A stretch of DNA of 64,000 bases from Microbacterium sp. (lineage in GTDB: Bacteria > Actinomycetota > Actinomycetes > Actinomycetales > Microbacteriaceae), in NCBI GenBank assembly GCA_013823625.1, contig PNMM01000002.1, forward strand, positions 496,001 to 560,000. The letters run 5' to 3'. Positions 51,670-59,417 of this stretch are shown here, in pieces (position 1 is the first letter of the stretch; every line of letters starts with the position of its first letter). A model generated the notes under the pieces. The model saw nothing but the letters and a program-made list of their open reading frames with translations, did not search any database and had not been told where the DNA came from. The translations under genes and the position numbers were made by a program.

Positions 51670-52605
51670 CTAGTCCTTCCTCGCCGCAGTTCGGTACTGA
51701 ATAGTTGCCAGCGAAGCGACAACCACTGCCATGACGGTCGCGAGCGCCGTCGCGTATGGCAGGTCTCCACCCTGGAAACCGACCTTGAACACCACGGTCG
51801 AAATGGTCTCTGTTGCTCGAAGGGGCCCGCCCTCGGTCATTGCGTAGACCTGATCGAACTGGCCCATTCCGTTGATCAACGTGAGCACGAGCGTGATCAC
51901 GACGGCACCGTTGATGAGGGGAAACACGATGGAGACGAATCGCCGTACCGGTCCGGCACCGTCAATGATCGCGGCCTCGATAACCTCGGAGGGAAGGGCC
52001 TTGAGCCCGGCCAGGTAGATCACCATCGAGAAGCCGGTGAATTGCCACAAGTAAGCAACCGACACCGCCCCGAGGGCAAACTGCGGATCGCCCAGCCAAT
52101 TCTGTCGGAGAGCGTCGAGCCCGACGCTCGTGAGGAATGTGTTCACGGCACCCGTCGGTGCGAGCAGGTAGCTCCAGATGTATCCGCAGACTAGGGGCGT
52201 GAGCACGACCGGTGCGAAGAAGATGGTTTGCAGCACACCGGAAGACTTGATGACCGTGTTCAAGGCAAGCGCGAGAACGAGGCCCAGGGCGTTCTGCAGA
52301 ATCATCGTGATGAGCGCGAACGTGAAAGTGTTGCCGAGTGCCGCAAGTGCGAGCGGGTCGGTGAAGATCCGGACATAGTTCTCGAAACCAACAAGGTTGA
52401 AGTCCTCGCTGAAGCCGTTCCAGTCCGAAAATCCGTACAGACCACCTCGCGCCGACGGAACAAGAGTGACGAATCCGTACACGGCCAGCGCGGGGAGTAC
52501 GAACCAGAACGGCACACGCCGAGTTGTGAAACCACGACCCGGCCGAGCTGAAACCTTTCTCGCGCGCTGCCAGACAGCGGGAGAGATCGTCAGTGATCGC
52601 GACAT
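51670..52605 (-). CDS. ABC transporter permease, MalF type
   Basis: A 311-residue sugar permease. After a basic head come about six helices, starting PFWFVLPALAVYGFVTLVPS. The conserved loop LPSEVIEAAIIDGAGPVRRF sits before a membrane segment, with the GQFDQVYAMTEGGP periplasmic segment later. It is the first gene of the importer unit, downstream of the AraC-controlled intergenic region. The ATG at 52605 has GGAG about 8-12 bases upstream. Confidence 0.93.
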   Translation of the reverse strand: MSRSLTISPAVWQRARKVSARPGRGFTTRRVPFWFVLPALAVYGFVTLVPSARGGLYGFSDWNGFSEDFNLVGFENYVRIFTDPLALAALGNTFTFALITMILQNALGLVLALALNTVIKSSGVLQTIFFAPVVLTPLVCGYIWSYLLAPTGAVNTFLTSVGLDALRQNWLGDPQFALGAVSVAYLWQFTGFSMVIYLAGLKALPSEVIEAAIIDGAGPVRRFVSIVFPLINGAVVITLVLTLINGMGQFDQVYAMTEGGPLRATETISTVVFKVGFQGGDLPYATALATVMAVVVASLATIQYRTAARKD

Positions 52606-52683
52606 GCTTACTCGGCTCCGTTTTCAACACCCGGGATGGAGAGGGGGTTTGCTAAGCATGCGCCGACTCTGCGGAGAGCCAAA

Positions 52684-52717
52684 AGCACGATTATCCGAAG
52701 TGATAGCACGATTCTCC
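52684..52717. promoter_or_regulatory. AraC-type direct repeats
   Basis: AGCACGATTATCC (52684-52696) is repeated as AGCACGATTCTCC (52705-52717) with one difference. The repeats are offset by 21 bases, two helical turns, so both face the same side of DNA. This is the typical layout of AraC-family binding half-sites. It lies in the 165-bp region shared by the importer operon and the araC-like gene. Confidence 0.7.
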
Positions 52718-52770
52718 CCGATGTAGCGGCGTATTCTTGCGACGCTGGCAAAGTATTGAGGGTGACCACC

Positions 52771-53610
52771 ATGCATCAACGCTCGATCAGACGCTCTGAG
52801 GTGTTCCGGCGTGGATCGATTCCGATCGCGGCGAAAGACGTACCAGCTCTTTCTGGCATACCTGAGCACACGCACGACTACCTGGAGATCGCGGTCGTCT
52901 CTCACGGAGAAGGCACTCACGTTACCGGCGATGGGCGGCACCCGATCCGGCGTGGTTCCGTCATTCTCATCCGCCCAGGCACGGCCCACTCTTACCAGGA
53001 GCCAAGGGAACTCTCGACCTTCAACCTGTATTTGGCACCGGAACTGCTCCACCGAGAGCTTGCGTGGGTAGTCGAACATCCCCCGCTGGCACGAGCGCTC
53101 CTGGGTGGGCAACCCAATGCCGGTGTTCTCGATCGCGAGAGTTGCGACCGCGTCATCAATTGGCTCGAACAAATAGAGCAGTTCGCCGGAACTTCCCACC
53201 GCGCTGCGCTTGTCGGTCTCACGTCGTGTGTTCTTGACGCGTTCACCCAGATCGCCGAAAAGACGGAGTCTTCGGCGGATAGTACGATCGCGCACAGCGT
53301 CATCACGATGATGTCTCTCATGATGAAAGATCTCAGCTATGCCTGGTCGATAGCCGATCTCACCCGTGCCGCCAACGCTTCTGCAAGCGTTGTCCACCGA
53401 GCGTTCACCGCTCATGTCGGAACCTCCCCGATGAGCTGGCTCAGCCGAGCGCGAGCCGAGAGGTTTGCGACCGAACTCGTGCTCACGGGGGATCCGATCG
53501 CTAGCATAGGCAGGCTCGTCGGCTGGGATGACCCCAACTACGCGAGCCGGAGATTCAGGGCAGAATTCGGAATGACTCCAACGGAGTACCGGCGCAGGTT
53601 CACCCACTAG
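52771..53610 (+). CDS. AraC-family transcriptional regulator
   Basis: A 279-residue regulator. An N-terminal cupin (HTHDYLEIAVVSHGEGTHVT, residues about 30-100, metal or sugar pocket) is joined to a C-terminal DNA-binding domain with two HTH elements (SYAWSIADLTRAANASASVVHRAF and DPIASIGRLVGWDDPNYASRRFR). The ATG at 52771 is chosen, with GAGG upstream; an in-frame GTG at 52762 is possible. It is divergent from the sugar importer and has direct repeats in the shared upstream region. It is expected to activate the rhamnoside unit when its ligand is present. Confidence 0.9.
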   Translation: MHQRSIRRSEVFRRGSIPIAAKDVPALSGIPEHTHDYLEIAVVSHGEGTHVTGDGRHPIRRGSVILIRPGTAHSYQEPRELSTFNLYLAPELLHRELAWVVEHPPLARALLGGQPNAGVLDRESCDRVINWLEQIEQFAGTSHRAALVGLTSCVLDAFTQIAEKTESSADSTIAHSVITMMSLMMKDLSYAWSIADLTRAANASASVVHRAFTAHVGTSPMSWLSRARAERFATELVLTGDPIASIGRLVGWDDPNYASRRFRAEFGMTPTEYRRRFTH

Positions 53611-53667
53611 GAAAGAAAGGCGAGGCTGCACCTCGGCCGAGCGCCAACGAAGTTCAGTCTCGTGTAC

Positions 53668-53678
53668 TTGTATAACAA
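53668..53678. promoter_or_regulatory. GntR/FadR-type operator
   Basis: A palindrome TTGT-ATA-ACAA just upstream of the gntR -10 box (TACTGT, 53684-53689), placed in the promoter spacer. It probably permits autoregulation of the gene at 53697. Confidence 0.6.
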
Positions 53679-53683
53679 TCTGC

Positions 53684-53689
53684 TACTGT
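53684..53689 (+). promoter_or_regulatory. -10 box of leaderless gntR
   Basis: TACTGT ends 7 bases before the ATG at 53697 with no ribosome site. It is directly downstream of the TTGTATAACAA palindrome. Confidence 0.5.
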
Positions 53690-53696
53690 CGCCGAC

Positions 53697-54392
53697 ATGA
53701 GCAGTGACGCCCTCGCCGTGACCCGCGTGCCCGATGCGGTGTACGAGGCGCTACGCGAGAGCATCCTGAGCCAGCGCGAAGCGCCCGGGTCGGCCGTGAC
53801 CGAGCAGGCGATCGCCGATCGTTTCGGGGTTGCCCGCCCAACCGCCAAGGTCGCGCTCGAACGACTCGTGGCCGACGGACTGCTGCGGCGCGAGGCCCAC
53901 AAGACCGCGCGCGTTCCCGAGCTGACGCGCGTCGACATCGTTGACCTCTACGCCAACCGAGCCATCGTTGAAGAGGCTGCGCTGCGCACGCTCGCCTCCG
54001 ACGGCGTTGTGCCGATCGCGGCGATCTCGGCGCAGCGGATGCTCGTCGACGCGGCCTCGGACGCATCGACCGCTGACCGCTCAGGGCCTTTGGCCCGAGC
54101 TGACATCGCGTTTCACCGGGCTCTCGTCGAGGCGCAGCGCTCTCCGCGGCTCGCGCGCTTGCACGCGTTTCTCATGGGCGAGATCGAACTGTGCACAGGC
54201 CAAGTGCAGGCCCACCGACTGCTCGCGCTCGACGACGTCGTCGCTCAGCACCAGGGCATTCTCGACGCCGTTGCCGCGGGCGAGCCCGAGCTCGCCGGCC
54301 AGCTCACGCGCGCCCACATCGAGGGCGCACGCGACCGACTGCTCGCCCGCTACGACGCGCAGCACACTCAAGACACCCACGCAGAGGACTAA
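53697..54392 (+). CDS. GntR-family regulator, FadR/FCD type
   Basis: A 231-residue regulator. It has an N-terminal winged HTH (residues 10-70, SEQ: AVTEQAIADRFGVARPTAKVALERL). The C-terminal helical FCD domain contains VDIVDLYANRAIVEEAALR, DIAFHRALVEAQRS with metal-type His, and QHQGILDAVAAGEPELAGQLTRAHIEGARD. FCD regulators sense carboxylates such as lactate, fitting the LldD-like gene 3 bases downstream. The two are likely one unit, both driven by the gntR promoter. Confidence 0.9.
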   Translation: MSSDALAVTRVPDAVYEALRESILSQREAPGSAVTEQAIADRFGVARPTAKVALERLVADGLLRREAHKTARVPELTRVDIVDLYANRAIVEEAALRTLASDGVVPIAAISAQRMLVDAASDASTADRSGPLARADIAFHRALVEAQRSPRLARLHAFLMGEIELCTGQVQAHRLLALDDVVAQHQGILDAVAAGEPELAGQLTRAHIEGARDRLLARYDAQHTQDTHAED

Positions 54393-54395
54393 CCC

Positions 54396-55628
54396 ATGGT
54401 GAAACGCCGCTTTCCGCGCCCGAAAGAGCTCGCGCCGCTCATGCGCTTCAAGAAGCCCGAGCTCAAGGCGAAGAAGCGCCGCCTGCAGGGCGCGCTGACG
54501 ATTCACGATCTGCGCGCGATCGCGCAGCGCCGCACGCCGAAGGCTCCCTTCGACTACACCGAGGGCGCGGCCGAAGCCGAGCTGAGCCTCGCGCGAGCGC
54601 GGCAGGCCTTCGACGACATCGAGTTTCACCCCGCGATTCTGCGCGACGTGAGCCAGGTCGACACAGGTTGGGACGTTCTCGGCAAGCGCGTCGAGCTGCC
54701 CTTCGGCATTGCGCCCACGGGCTTTACGCGCATGATGCACACGGAGGGCGAGGTGGCGGGGGCGTCCGCGGCCGCCGCGGCGGGCATCCCGTTCTCGCTG
54801 TCGACGATGGGAACGACGAGCATCGAGGGCGTGCGGGATGCGGCGCCCGACGGCCGCAACTGGTTTCAGCTCTACATGTGGAAAGACCGCGAGCGCTCGA
54901 TGCAACTCGTCGAGCGTGCGGCAGCTGCGGGCTTCGACACGCTGCTCGTCACGGTCGATGTGCCCGTCGCGGGAGCGCGCTTGCGCGACAAGCGCAACGG
55001 CTTCTCGATCCCCCCGGCGCTCACGATGGGCACGATTGTCAACGCGATCCCCCGACCGTGGTGGTGGTGGGACTTCCTGACCACCGAGCCCCTCGCCTTC
55101 GCGAGCCTCTCGAGCTGGAACGGCACGGTCGGCGAGCTGCTCGACGCCATGTTCGACCCCACGGTCACCTACGACGACCTGCGCTGGATCAAGGAGCAGT
55201 GGCCCGGCAAGCTCGTCGTCAAGGGCGTGCAGACGGTGGATGACGCCAAGCGCCTCACGGCGCTCGGCGTTGACGGCATCACGCTCTCGAACCACGGCGG
55301 TCGGCAGCTCGACCGCGCGCCCATCCCGTTCCACCTGCTGCCCGAGGTCGTCCGCGAGGTCGGCAAAGACACTGAGGTGCACCTCGACACGGGCATCATG
55401 TCGGGCGCCGATATCGTCGCCTCGGTCGCCCTCGGTGCGCGCTTCACGCTCATCGGTCGCGCCTACCTCTACGGACTCATGGCCGGCGGGCGCGAGGGCG
55501 TTGATCGCGCCATCGAGATTCTTGGCTCGCAAGTTGCGCGCACGATGCGCCTGCTGGGCGTAAAGTCGCTGCACGAGCTAGAGCCAAGTCACGTGACGCA
55601 GCTGCAGCGGTTGATTCCGCGCGGCTAG
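54396..55628 (+). CDS. FMN-dependent alpha-hydroxyacid oxidase / L-lactate dehydrogenase (LldD type)
   Basis: A 410-residue FMN enzyme with a TIM barrel. Landmarks are [34 protein letters not shown] near residue 105, [62 protein letters not shown] near 298 (catalytic His) and [13 protein letters not shown]. The enzyme oxidises L-lactate (or a similar acid) to the 2-oxoacid at the membrane. It follows gntR by 3 bases and has AGAGGAC upstream. L-lactate is a plausible product of the neighbouring deoxyhexose enzymes. Confidence 0.9.
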   Translation: MVKRRFPRPKELAPLMRFKKPELKAKKRRLQGALTIHDLRAIAQRRTPKAPFDYTEGAAEAELSLARARQAFDDIEFHPAILRDVSQVDTGWDVLGKRVELPFGIAPTGFTRMMHTEGEVAGASAAAAAGIPFSLSTMGTTSIEGVRDAAPDGRNWFQLYMWKDRERSMQLVERAAAAGFDTLLVTVDVPVAGARLRDKRNGFSIPPALTMGTIVNAIPRPWWWWDFLTTEPLAFASLSSWNGTVGELLDAMFDPTVTYDDLRWIKEQWPGKLVVKGVQTVDDAKRLTALGVDGITLSNHGGRQLDRAPIPFHLLPEVVREVGKDTEVHLDTGIMSGADIVASVALGARFTLIGRAYLYGLMAGGREGVDRAIEILGSQVARTMRLLGVKSLHELEPSHVTQLQRLIPRG

Positions 55629-55645
55629 CGCCACTCACGGGCTGG

Positions 55646-55683
55646 GCCCCGTCGCGAGGCTGTGGTGGTCTTCGCGGCGGGGC
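55646..55683. terminator. Bidirectional terminator hairpin between convergent genes
   Basis: A 14-bp stem (arms 55646-55659 and 55670-55683) with two G-U wobbles in the plus-strand RNA and a 10-base loop. It lies between the stops of the lldD-like gene and the FAH gene. TCGTTCT follows on the plus strand. Confidence 0.55.
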
Positions 55684-55698
55684 TCGTTCTGCGTTTGG

Positions 55699-56571
55699 CT
55701 ACCGCGGTGCGATGACCGTCTGCCGCTGTTCGCCCAGCCCGTCAATGCCGAGCGTCATTACGTCGCCCACCTGCAAGTACGTCGGCGGCGTCATCCCGAG
55801 TCCGACGCCGGGAGGCGTGCCCGTGTTGATGAGGTCGCCCGGTTCAAGCACGAGAAACTGGCTGAGGTAGTGCACGATGAACCACGGGTCGAAGACCATC
55901 GTCGAGGTCGTGCCCGTCTGACGGCGCTGGCCGTTGACGTCGAGCCACATGCCGAGATTCATCACGTCGTCGAGCTCGTCGGCCGTGGCCAGCCACGGCC
56001 CCGTCGGGTTGAACGTCTCGGCCGACTTGCCCTTCGACCACTGCCCGCCGCGCTCGATCTGAAAGGCGCGTTCGCTCACATCATTCGCGACGACGTAGCC
56101 CGCAATGTGGTCGCGCGCCTGCTCGGGTGAGTCAAGGTAGCTCGTGCGCTTTCCGATGACGATGCCCAGCTCGACCTCCCAGTCGAGCTTCGTCGCGCCG
56201 CGGGGCATGCGCACATCGTCGTTCGGGCCCACGAGCGTGTTGGGGCTCTTCGTGAACAAGATCGGCTCGTCGGGCACCGGCATGCCCGACTCGGCAGCGT
56301 GATCCGAATAGTTGAGGCCGATGCACAAGATCTGGTGGGGGCGAGCGATGGGGGCGCCAATGCGCTGGTCGCCGAACGGATGCACGGCGCCGGCCGCGAT
56401 GCGCTCAGCGACGACGGCCTCGAGGCCAGGCATCCCGCCGCCGTGCTCAGAAGCAGCGAAGAACGCCTCATTGAAGTCGGGGGTGAGGTCGGAGACATCG
56501 ACGTACGTGTTCTCGTCGACGCGCACGACGGGCTTTTCGTGGCCCGCCGGGCCGAGGCGCATGAGCTTCAT
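55699..56571 (-). CDS. Fumarylacetoacetate-hydrolase-family protein, possible 2,4-diketo-3-deoxy-L-fuconate/rhamnonate hydrolase
   Basis: A 290-residue FAH-fold enzyme. The conserved core CIGLNYSDHAAESGM (catalytic-region His), ILFTKSPNTLVGPNDDVRMP, DWEVELGIVIGK (metal-binding Glu), GYVVANDVSERAFQIERGGQWSKGKSAETFNPTGPW, GTPPGVGLGM and the GLGEQRQTV end are those of the group often called ureidoglycolate lyase. Some members of that group cleave 2,4-diketo-3-deoxy-sugar acids into pyruvate and L-lactate. The metal ligands are present. It is coupled to the SDR gene, 13 bases downstream of it. Confidence 0.85.
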   Translation of the reverse strand: MKLMRLGPAGHEKPVVRVDENTYVDVSDLTPDFNEAFFAASEHGGGMPGLEAVVAERIAAGAVHPFGDQRIGAPIARPHQILCIGLNYSDHAAESGMPVPDEPILFTKSPNTLVGPNDDVRMPRGATKLDWEVELGIVIGKRTSYLDSPEQARDHIAGYVVANDVSERAFQIERGGQWSKGKSAETFNPTGPWLATADELDDVMNLGMWLDVNGQRRQTGTTSTMVFDPWFIVHYLSQFLVLEPGDLINTGTPPGVGLGMTPPTYLQVGDVMTLGIDGLGEQRQTVIAPR

Positions 56572-56584
56572 CGGTGAGGCCCTT

Positions 56585-57262
56585 CTAGTAGGTGGCGCGG
56601 CCGCCGCTGAGGTCGTACACGGCTCCGGTCGAGAAGCTCAACCGGTCTGAGGTGAGAAACGCCACAAGCTCGGCGAACTCATCGGGCCGGCCCACGCGCT
56701 TCATGGGGATGAGGTCGGTGATGTACTTCAGCACCGCGGGGTCGGTCTTGGCGTTCATGGGGGTGTCGATGACCGCGGGCGCGATGACATTGACGAGCAC
56801 GCCCGACTGGGCGAGTTCTTTGCCCACCGACTTCGTGAGCGCGATGACCGCGCCCTTCGTGGCCGAGTACGCGGCGAGGTTGGGGTTGCCGTCTTTGCCC
56901 GCCATCGAGGCGACGTTGACGATGCGCCCCCAGCCCTTCGCGACCATGCCCGGGGCGAAGGCGCGAATCGTCGCGACCGTTCCCATGACGTTGACGTCGA
57001 TCGTGCGACGCCACTCGTCGGCGGTCGTGTCGATGAGCGGCTTATTGGGCCCGACGATGCCCGCGCAGTTCACGAGAATGTCGATGGCGCCCACCTCGGC
57101 AGCCACCGCGGCGACTGCGGCGTCATCACTGATGTCGAGCTGAAAGTCAGCCCCCTCGGCAACATCAAGCGTGATGACGCGGATGCCGTCAGCCGCAAGG
57201 CGCTCGGCCGTCGCGGCGCCGAGGCCGCTCAGCCCTCCAGTGACGATCGCGGTGCGGGTCAT
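56585..57262 (-). CDS. Short-chain dehydrogenase/reductase, possible 2-keto-3-deoxy-sugar-acid dehydrogenase
   Basis: A 225-residue classical SDR. The cofactor loop is TAIVTGGLSGLGAATAERL, NCAGIVG follows, and the catalytic Ser-Tyr-Lys are in NVASMAGKDGNPNLAAYSATKGAVIAL. C-terminal end TGAVYDLSGGRATY. The Asp at the end of the second strand (ITLDVAEG) favours NAD+. It is immediately upstream of the FAH gene. The pair fits C4 oxidation then cleavage of a 2-keto-3-deoxy-6-deoxyhexonate, an inference. TATGAT lies 7 bases upstream (57270-57275), so the mRNA is leaderless. Confidence 0.85.
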   Translation of the reverse strand: MTRTAIVTGGLSGLGAATAERLAADGIRVITLDVAEGADFQLDISDDAAVAAVAAEVGAIDILVNCAGIVGPNKPLIDTTADEWRRTIDVNVMGTVATIRAFAPGMVAKGWGRIVNVASMAGKDGNPNLAAYSATKGAVIALTKSVGKELAQSGVLVNVIAPAVIDTPMNAKTDPAVLKYITDLIPMKRVGRPDEFAELVAFLTSDRLSFSTGAVYDLSGGRATY

Positions 57263-57269
57263 GGCTTAG

Positions 57270-57275
57270 ATCATA
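57270..57275 (-). promoter_or_regulatory. -10 box of the SDR/FAH unit
   Basis: Minus-strand TATGAT, close to consensus, ends 7 bases before the ATG at 57262. No ribosome site intervenes. Confidence 0.55.
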
Positions 57276-57276
57276 C

Positions 57277-58428
57277 CTATGACGGCACGCGAACGCTCAC
57301 GCGAGCAAAGCGTTCGAGAGCCGTAAAGGCCTCGTCGCCCTCACCCTCGGTGGACCACTCAATCTCGGGTTCCCCGTCGAATTGCCAGCCGGGCCACTCA
57401 TCGAGCAGAACGGTGAGAAAGGCCTTCGCCTCGTACTCCGTGATGTTCATGCCCATGCACGAGTGGCGCCCGAAGCCGAACGCCAAGTGCGGCTTGCGGT
57501 CGCGGCGAATGTCGAGCACGTCGGCATCGGGCCAGATCGTGCGGTCGTGGTTGGCCGAGAGGTAGTTGAGCAGCACGTAGCGCCGCGGGTCGCGCTCGGC
57601 GATGGGCGTCTCGCGGTCCGCCGCGAGCACGCGCTCGATCTTGGGCAACGGGGTCAAGAAGCGCACGAGCTCGGCGATCGTGGCGGAGAAAGCAGTGCGG
57701 TTCTCGGTGAGGTGTTGCCGGTCATCCGGATTCGCCATGAGGTGCCAGGTGAGGCCCGTGACGAGCTTGATGACGGTGTCGCGGCCGCCGGCCAGCAAGA
57801 CGTTGGCGATGCCAAACATCTCGTCGCGCGAGAGGCGCTCGCCGTCGATCTCGAGCCCGGCAATCCAGTCCCAGACGTCGGTCGTGGCCGGGTCGGCACC
57901 CGGCGACGGGGTCGCCGCGTCGAACACGCGCTCGAGGTACTGCTGCAATACGTCGCCACTGCGCAGACTCGGCCCGGTGAACGAGCGCTCGCGCGCGGCA
58001 CGGCGCGACTCGGGCGTCACGAGGCCCTGGCGGTAGGCATCCGCCGTCCAGACATCGGGGCCCCACGAGACCCACTCGTCGAGGTCTTGTGGGCGGTTGT
58101 AGATGACGGTGAGGCAGCCCATGACATAGGGCAACGCAAGGTCGGCCGCGAGGTCGCCGCCGCCGCGCGCGCTGATGCCCTGAATGAGCTCGCGAGCGAT
58201 GCGTTCGAACTGCGGCGCCTTGGGTTCGATGTTCTGGCTCATGAAGAGCGGGTTCACGGCATCGCGAAAACGCGTGTGCCGCGGCGGGTCGTACTCAAGC
58301 GGCACTTGCTTGTACGCGCGCGTATCGCGATCGCCGATGAGGTCGCTCGAATAGGCCTCGAAGTCTTTCGCGGCAGCACGCACCGCCTGGTATCCGCGAA
58401 CTTCATCGCGCTCGTGAGTTTCTCGCAC
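57277..58428 (-). CDS. Cytochrome P450
   Basis: A 383-residue bacterial P450. The GTG at 58426-58428 is chosen because GGAGG lies 7 bases upstream. An upstream ATG would add 19 codons that overlap the divergent gene. Landmarks are PPRHTRFRDAVNPLF, the I-helix oxygen groove NVLLAGGRDTVIKLVTG near residue 210, the RVLAADRETPIAERD region and the haem loop FGFGRHSCMGMNI near 325, with the thiolate Cys. Redox partner genes are not seen nearby. The substrate is unknown. Confidence 0.9.
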   Translation of the reverse strand: MRETHERDEVRGYQAVRAAAKDFEAYSSDLIGDRDTRAYKQVPLEYDPPRHTRFRDAVNPLFMSQNIEPKAPQFERIARELIQGISARGGGDLAADLALPYVMGCLTVIYNRPQDLDEWVSWGPDVWTADAYRQGLVTPESRRAARERSFTGPSLRSGDVLQQYLERVFDAATPSPGADPATTDVWDWIAGLEIDGERLSRDEMFGIANVLLAGGRDTVIKLVTGLTWHLMANPDDRQHLTENRTAFSATIAELVRFLTPLPKIERVLAADRETPIAERDPRRYVLLNYLSANHDRTIWPDADVLDIRRDRKPHLAFGFGRHSCMGMNITEYEAKAFLTVLLDEWPGWQFDGEPEIEWSTEGEGDEAFTALERFARVSVRVPS

Positions 58429-58453
58429 GTAGGGCCTCCGACGTTCACCATCG

Positions 58454-58459
58454 TAGGCT
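58454..58459 (+). promoter_or_regulatory. -10 box of leaderless LLM-class gene
   Basis: TAGGCT ends 6 bases before the ATG at 58466 and lies in the 37-bp gap from the divergent P450 gene. Confidence 0.5.
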
Positions 58460-58465
58460 CGAGCA

Positions 58466-59389
58466 ATGCAGTACTGCATCTTCACCGAGCCCCAGCAGGG
58501 CGCCAGTTACGACACGATCGTCGCGCACGCTCAGCGCGCCGAAGCCCTGGGCTTTCACGCCTGGTTTCGCAGCGACCACTACTTCGTCATGGGCGACGGC
58601 GACGGGCTACCCGGCCCGACCGACGCGTGGACGACTCTCGCCGCCCTCGCCCGCGAGACCAGCACGATTCGTCTCGGCACCCTCGTCAGTTCGGCGACGC
58701 ACCGCCACCCGGGCATCCTCGCCGTGCAGGTTGCTCAAGTCGACCAGATGTCGGGCGGACGCGTCGAGTTCGGCCTCGGCACCGGCTGGTACGAGCGGGA
58801 GCACGAGGCTTTCGGCATCCCGTTTCCGGCCAAGCGGTTCGGGATGCTCGAAGAACAGCTCGCCATCGTGACCGGCTACTGGGCCACCCCCGACGGCGCG
58901 ACCTTCTCGTTCGAGGGCGACCACTACCGGCTCGTCGACGTGCCTGCCCTGCCCAAGATCGTGCAAGAGCGCATGCCCGTCATCGTGGGCGGTGGTGGAC
59001 CGCGCAAAACGCCCCAGCTCGCCGCCCGCTACGCGACCGAGTTCAACATCGGCTTTCGCACACTCGAGAGCTTTGCCGAGGTGCTCGCGAACGTGCGCGC
59101 GATCTGCGTCGAAGAAGAGCGCGACCCCACAACGCTAAAGATGTCGGCTGCCTGGCCCACGGTCGTCGGCCGTGACGCAGCCGAGATCGCGCGGCGCTGC
59201 GAAGCCGTCGAGATTGACCCAGCGAGCGACCACGGCGAGCGCCTCGTCGGCACTCCGTCGCAGGTGGTCGATCGGCTCGGCGCGCTGCGCGAGCTCGGGG
59301 TCGACCGCGTCTACCTCCAGACGGTCGACATGACCGACCTCGACCACCTTGAGCTGATTGCGGCCGAGGTTCTGCCGCAGCTGACCTGA
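58466..59389 (+). CDS. LLM-class F420-dependent oxidoreductase
   Basis: A 307-residue luciferase-like TIM-barrel protein. Landmarks are ALGFHAWFRSDHYF near residue 35, TSTIRLGTLVSSATHRHPGILAVQVAQVDQMSGGRVEFGLGTGWYEREHEAFG near residue 70-110 (the F420-type signature), and MPVIVGGGGPRKTPQLAARYATEFNI near 170. F420-dependent members are common in Actinobacteria; FMN-dependent use is possible. The substrate is not known. It is divergent from the P450 gene, which suggests related regulation. Confidence 0.88.
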   Translation: MQYCIFTEPQQGASYDTIVAHAQRAEALGFHAWFRSDHYFVMGDGDGLPGPTDAWTTLAALARETSTIRLGTLVSSATHRHPGILAVQVAQVDQMSGGRVEFGLGTGWYEREHEAFGIPFPAKRFGMLEEQLAIVTGYWATPDGATFSFEGDHYRLVDVPALPKIVQERMPVIVGGGGPRKTPQLAARYATEFNIGFRTLESFAEVLANVRAICVEEERDPTTLKMSAAWPTVVGRDAAEIARRCEAVEIDPASDHGERLVGTPSQVVDRLGALRELGVDRVYLQTVDMTDLDHLELIAAEVLPQLT

Positions 59390-59417
59390 GCCATCCCTCA
59401 ACCGCAACGGAGCATCC

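Noticed and set aside
54081-55574. A 497-codon minus-strand open frame opposite the lldD-like gene
   Set aside because: Same GC effect; the sense strand encodes a complete FMN enzyme.
57382-59175. A 597-codon plus-strand open frame across the P450 and LLM genes
   Set aside because: It spans two real genes in wrong frames and shows no domain. It is an antisense and out-of-frame artefact.
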